From Erwinia billingiae Eb661 (lineage in GTDB: Bacteria; Pseudomonadota; Gammaproteobacteria; Enterobacterales; Enterobacteriaceae), in assembly GCF_000196615.1 (NCBI RefSeq), contig NC_014306.1, forward strand, positions 3,162,001 to 3,226,000: a stretch of DNA of 64,000 nucleotides, read 5' to 3'. Positions within the stretch are counted from its first letter, which is position 1; each line of letters begins with the position of its first letter. Both the position numbers and the translations under genes were made by a program. The notes under the pieces are model-generated. The model searched no databases. It was not told the origin of the DNA and was given only the letters and a program-made list of their open reading frames with translations. Below are positions 60,848-64,000 of the stretch, piece after piece.

Positions 60848-62614
60848 TTATTTATAAATCCTCATTGTAAAAGTTCCTTTTATTTTATCGCCATCAACAA
60901 ATGATAATCCTTCCAGATAGCGATTGCCCTTCAAATCTTGTGGACCATACGCCGTTCCCAAAAATTCAGGATGCTCTTTGAATTCACCCAGCGCCCACCA
61001 TGTAACAGCATTTCCTGCTTCACTGCCGTCAGCTTTGACTTTTAAGGCGTAAGTCTTACCATGTTCAAGAATAAGGTTATCGAATTTAAAAGACACCCAG
61101 CTATTATCACTTATTGAATTTATCTGAATTCTACTATCAGCAAGTAGCTTGGTGTCAGAATATAAATCCATTTGCAGTGTTCCTGAGTTATGTCTTTGAT
61201 AAGTTCCGATAAAAATATCAATCCGCTTTAAAATATCTGATTGTGCAGTAAATGTTTGTTCAAAAACCCTACCTTTTGTTAGCTCACCATAATTACTGTT
61301 AAAAGTATCTTGCCCATAATAGTCTTTAAAAAATGCAGCATAGGATGGATAAAAGGAGAGAAGTAGCGTTAAAGTAAGGAGCGAAAAAACTAAATACCTA
61401 AAGAATCTGTTTACTAGACAGTCAACCGCATGGGCAAAGAACACAATAAAAAAAGGTATAAAGCCATAGAAATATCTGGACTGCATAGCTCCTGGATATC
61501 CGGTAGCATGATTAAGCGCATGTATCTCACAAAAATATAAGATCATGAAAATCACATAACCGAAAAAGAAGATCAAGAATAACTGCACGAATTTATTATT
61601 TTCACTTTTCAACTTAATGAATGAAATCATCAAAAAAACAGGCATCATCACTAATACAAATGCATCAAGCTTTTCTCTTATTAAGATGTCATCAAATATT
61701 TGATGACCGTAAGGATCTAGCAAAGTATATACATTAGAATTATAAAATGCGACCAAATGTTCAAGTAACCCCATACGTGGCGCATTGGGAACAGTTAATT
61801 TGTACCAAATGCTCGGATTCTCTTGCGCTGAGGGGAAAAAATGCCCAAATTTATAATAGGTGAAAGAATAGTAAATTATGACTATTAAAGCAGCAAGGAT
61901 AATCCATAACCAGTCATAAAATTTTAATTTACTCAACGTCTGGACAATTTTTTTATTTTGAAAAATTAAGTATACTGAAATGATACATACAATCGCCAGT
62001 GCCCCTGTAGCTTTAGTCAGGGCTGTTATTACACATCCCAGAAGAAAATACCTAATGAAATAGGTAAGATTATCATCCTTATCGTAAAAAAGAACAAATG
62101 AATAAAAAACCAAAGTGCACCCTAAAATCATCAAAGGATCATTATTATACGAAGCACTCAACATAATAAACATAGGGATACTGAGTAGTGGAAAGAATGC
62201 GAAGAATATGGATATCTTCCTCACATTCATCACCAATAATGATTTATAAATATATATAATTGTCAGTGCTGATATAAAGTAATTCACGAGTCGAAATGAT
62301 TTATAAGATACATCCACCATGAGCAAAGTTAATTTTGAAATATATCCTGTTAAAAGATAGTACAATGCTGGGTGCTCGAGATAGTTTAACTTGTTTGATT
62401 CAAATCCATATCCATTTACATAGTCAGGAAAACCAGATTTAATAACATTAATGACGAAGCCAAGATGTTGTGTCTCGTCAGGAAATAATCCTAACCTGGT
62501 TGATATGTTATATCCAATGCATAGAAGGAAAAGCAACATCAAGATGCTATACAACCCCGCGTGCGATGTTAAATTAGAATATATAATTTTCTTACCATCT
62601 TCACTAACATTCAT
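60848..62614 (-). CDS. GT-C-like integral membrane glycosyltransferase with C-terminal beta-sandwich domain
   Basis: 588 residues. About eleven hydrophobic segments; LGLFPDETQHLGFVINVIKS after the first segment carries an acidic DE motif (DUF2142/GT39-like), then a large loop, ASYNNDP in the middle, and PGAMQSRYFYGFIPFFIVF near 390. Residues about 440-588 leave the membrane and have beta-sandwich character (RIDIFIGTYQRHNSGTLQMD, WVSFKFDNLILEHGKTYAL), a periplasmic carbohydrate-binding-like domain. Likely a lipid-linked sugar transferase; acceptor unknown. Very AT-rich. Confidence 0.7.
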   Translation of the reverse strand: MNVSEDGKKIIYSNLTSHAGLYSILMLLFLLCIGYNISTRLGLFPDETQHLGFVINVIKSGFPDYVNGYGFESNKLNYLEHPALYYLLTGYISKLTLLMVDVSYKSFRLVNYFISALTIIYIYKSLLVMNVRKISIFFAFFPLLSIPMFIMLSASYNNDPLMILGCTLVFYSFVLFYDKDDNLTYFIRYFLLGCVITALTKATGALAIVCIISVYLIFQNKKIVQTLSKLKFYDWLWIILAALIVIIYYSFTYYKFGHFFPSAQENPSIWYKLTVPNAPRMGLLEHLVAFYNSNVYTLLDPYGHQIFDDILIREKLDAFVLVMMPVFLMISFIKLKSENNKFVQLFLIFFFGYVIFMILYFCEIHALNHATGYPGAMQSRYFYGFIPFFIVFFAHAVDCLVNRFFRYLVFSLLTLTLLLSFYPSYAAFFKDYYGQDTFNSNYGELTKGRVFEQTFTAQSDILKRIDIFIGTYQRHNSGTLQMDLYSDTKLLADSRIQINSISDNSWVSFKFDNLILEHGKTYALKVKADGSEAGNAVTWWALGEFKEHPEFLGTAYGPQDLKGNRYLEGLSFVDGDKIKGTFTMRIYK

Positions 62615-62617
62615 TAT

Positions 62618-63511
62618 TTAATGCTCTTGAGTTAATTTAAATGATTTATTTAGGTACGCTGATACAAAAAATAATATATCGCCTATAACGGTGACTATTC
62701 TTCCTAACAAAACGGCCAATAGCAGCTCTGCATTGGGTATGTACTCACTTAAAAAATAGACTACGACTAATTCTCTAATGCCAATGCCAGCAGGTGCGCC
62801 TGGCATCACTAACCCCGCTAACCAGGCAATCGTATAGACACCTAAAGTAGTGCATATCACTGAAATATCTAAAACCCGCCCATGGGCTAAAAGGGTGAGG
62901 ATAGTGGTAAAAATGAAAGCTGATGAGAGCAAAAATAAGAATTGATAGATAATCGCTTTACTTAAGGATAGACTAAAATAAAATCTGGCAATTAGAATAA
63001 CCCCAATATAGCTACAGAACAAAAGTGTCAAAGCCATAATCAGGGACAGGTTGGGAAAAAGTACAGAGAGAACAATCCATCCCATCAATGCTCCTCCACA
63101 CGATATCATAATCAACTCGAGAAGGTTTGACTTCAGTACTAATTTCCCCGGTAAACCTGCAGCCATAGCTAAAGCTTGTCTTCCCGCTATATGGAAAATA
63201 TTACCTGGTACATACTTTGCTAATTGTGAAATACCATAAGCTTGGAAAGCCCAACGTGATGAAACTCTCATGTTGTAATGTTCAAGTATATTTTTCCATG
63301 CAACCACTAAAAATATGTTAGCGCCCGCATAGCAAACACTTAACACACCAATCGCCATCCATGAAATAATACTAACATGGTTGATGCTATCTGCTTGCCA
63401 ATATTGTTTTAACTTTAGAGAAACAAAAACAACTCCAGCTATCGCAAGCAGGGTCCCAATATAGTTAATGCAGGTTTTTAAAACCTTTATTATCCTGTTT
63501 TTCGACGACAT
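62618..63511 (-). CDS. Lysylphosphatidylglycerol synthase TM-like / flippase-like membrane protein
   Basis: 297 residues from the ATG at 63509-63511 (MSSKNRII); an upstream TTG is possible. Around eight hydrophobic segments, with the family pattern FQAYGISQLAKYVPGNIFHI, AGRQALAMAAGLPGKLVLKS, AWLAGLVMPGAPAGIGIREL. Matches the LPG_synthase_TM / YbhN-AglD group, which are flippases or polyprenyl-linked sugar factors. Overlaps the preceding methyltransferase end by 22 bp and is 3 bp from the GT-C gene, so all three are one operon. Confidence 0.8.
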   Translation of the reverse strand: MSSKNRIIKVLKTCINYIGTLLAIAGVVFVSLKLKQYWQADSINHVSIISWMAIGVLSVCYAGANIFLVVAWKNILEHYNMRVSSRWAFQAYGISQLAKYVPGNIFHIAGRQALAMAAGLPGKLVLKSNLLELIMISCGGALMGWIVLSVLFPNLSLIMALTLLFCSYIGVILIARFYFSLSLSKAIIYQFLFLLSSAFIFTTILTLLAHGRVLDISVICTTLGVYTIAWLAGLVMPGAPAGIGIRELVVVYFLSEYIPNAELLLAVLLGRIVTVIGDILFFVSAYLNKSFKLTQEH

Positions 63512-64000
63512 AATACCATTGTCCAAGGTAATGGGCTTTTGACTTCTACAACATCAAAGTAAGTTGATACCATTTTAATAAATCCTGGTTTCGACCAATG
63601 TTGCAAATGACCTGGAGTATTACCCATATCTAAACAATATTTCCCTCTGGCAAAGTTTAATATGCGCCATAGCGGTTCCCTGGGTACGCTGAGAAGGATA
63701 TAATTTTGAGTGACTCTCTGCAGAGCGCGCAGGCCTTCTTCAGGATCCTCTAAATGTTCAAGTACTTCACAACAAACAATAAGGTCAGCTGCATCTTCCT
63801 CTGCGTCAAGGTCATAGATACTCCTGGTGCTGAACTGTTCGATTGAAACGCCAACCTGTTTAGCATTGTCTCGCGCAATTTCAATCACTTGATGAGAGAA
63901 ATCACACCCACGAGCTTCAATGCCGCTCTGATTCCATTTAGTCACCCAATACCCTTCACCACATCCTATTTCATGTATAGTGCAAGGGTTAGCTTTGGAA
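63490..64000 (-). CDS. SAM-dependent methyltransferase (partial, N-terminus beyond the window)
   Basis: At least 170 residues. IHEIGCGEGYW is the SAM-binding motif I at the window edge; GCDFSHQVIEIARDN, DAEEDAADLIVCCEVLEHLE and LLSVPREPLWRILNFARGK follow, as in UbiE/UbiG-type methyltransferases. No start codon is inside the window; a GTG at 63943-63945 is internal. Member of the leftward operon with the two membrane proteins, probably methylating a glycan or lipid intermediate. Confidence 0.82.
   Translation of the reverse strand, partial: SKANPCTIHEIGCGEGYWVTKWNQSGIEARGCDFSHQVIEIARDNAKQVGVSIEQFSTRSIYDLDAEEDAADLIVCCEVLEHLEDPEEGLRALQRVTQNYILLSVPREPLWRILNFARGKYCLDMGNTPGHLQHWSKPGFIKMVSTYFDVVEVKSPLPWTMVLCRRKTG

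Overview
The window is a chromosomal stretch of an Enterobacterales bacterium. The evidence is the conserved backbone set yeeX, yeeA, sbmC, dacD and sbcB, together with amn, a yeeO-type MATE gene and a tRNA-Asn. E. coli carries these same markers in one chromosomal neighbourhood near 44-45 min. The extra genes (a three-subunit gluconate-type dehydrogenase, a lone EF-G paralogue, a Liv operon) fit an Erwiniaceae or related environmental or plant-associated genus, but I cannot fix genus or species by eye.

Left part (1-20 kb) is an accessory region of small-molecule oxidoreductases, each beside its own regulator. It holds two aldehyde dehydrogenases, three GNAT acetyltransferases, a CpdA-like phosphoesterase, an HSL-type hydrolase with a LysR gene, a nemR-nemA-SDR-tetR series, a TetR-controlled NTF2-like operon with an unlisted 50-residue membrane protein and a broken oxidoreductase gene, a LysR/Old Yellow Enzyme pair and a LysR/quinone-oxidoreductase pair. 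Four copies of a dyad-bearing dispersed repeat sit in the gaps between 5 and 16.5 kb. The theme is reduction or removal of reactive electrophiles.

Middle part (20-39 kb) holds a prlF-yhaV toxin-antitoxin pair under a 36-bp dyad. Next is a peptide-type ABC import operon with a permease-ATPase fusion, flanked by a divergent DUF1028 gene and a GntR/FCD regulator, with two matching operators exactly 32 bp apart. Then come amn, a complete branched-chain amino acid ABC operon (livKHMGF type), a stand-alone EF-G paralogue divergent from an ArsR regulator, and a Gfo/Idh/MocA oxidoreductase whose 3' end is duplicated.

Right part (39-58 kb) starts with tRNA-Asn (strong promoter and terminator) and a MazF/ChpB-type toxin-antitoxin pair. 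It continues with a Fur-box siderophore-interacting protein and DUF998 gene, an EntS-like MFS exporter, yeeO, a LacI-type repressor without lac genes, and then the backbone yeeX-yeeA-sbmC-dacD-sbcB. That backbone is interrupted by a gluconate-type dehydrogenase operon, a LysR/atypical SDR pair and an acyltransferase gene.

Far right (58-64 kb) is strikingly AT-rich and looks horizontally acquired. It encodes a gtrA / DUF2142 / gtrB-type polyprenyl-linked glycosylation set, and, convergent to it, a GT-C-like membrane protein, an LPG-synthase/flippase-like membrane protein and a SAM methyltransferase that runs off the window. This is most likely surface-polysaccharide modification.
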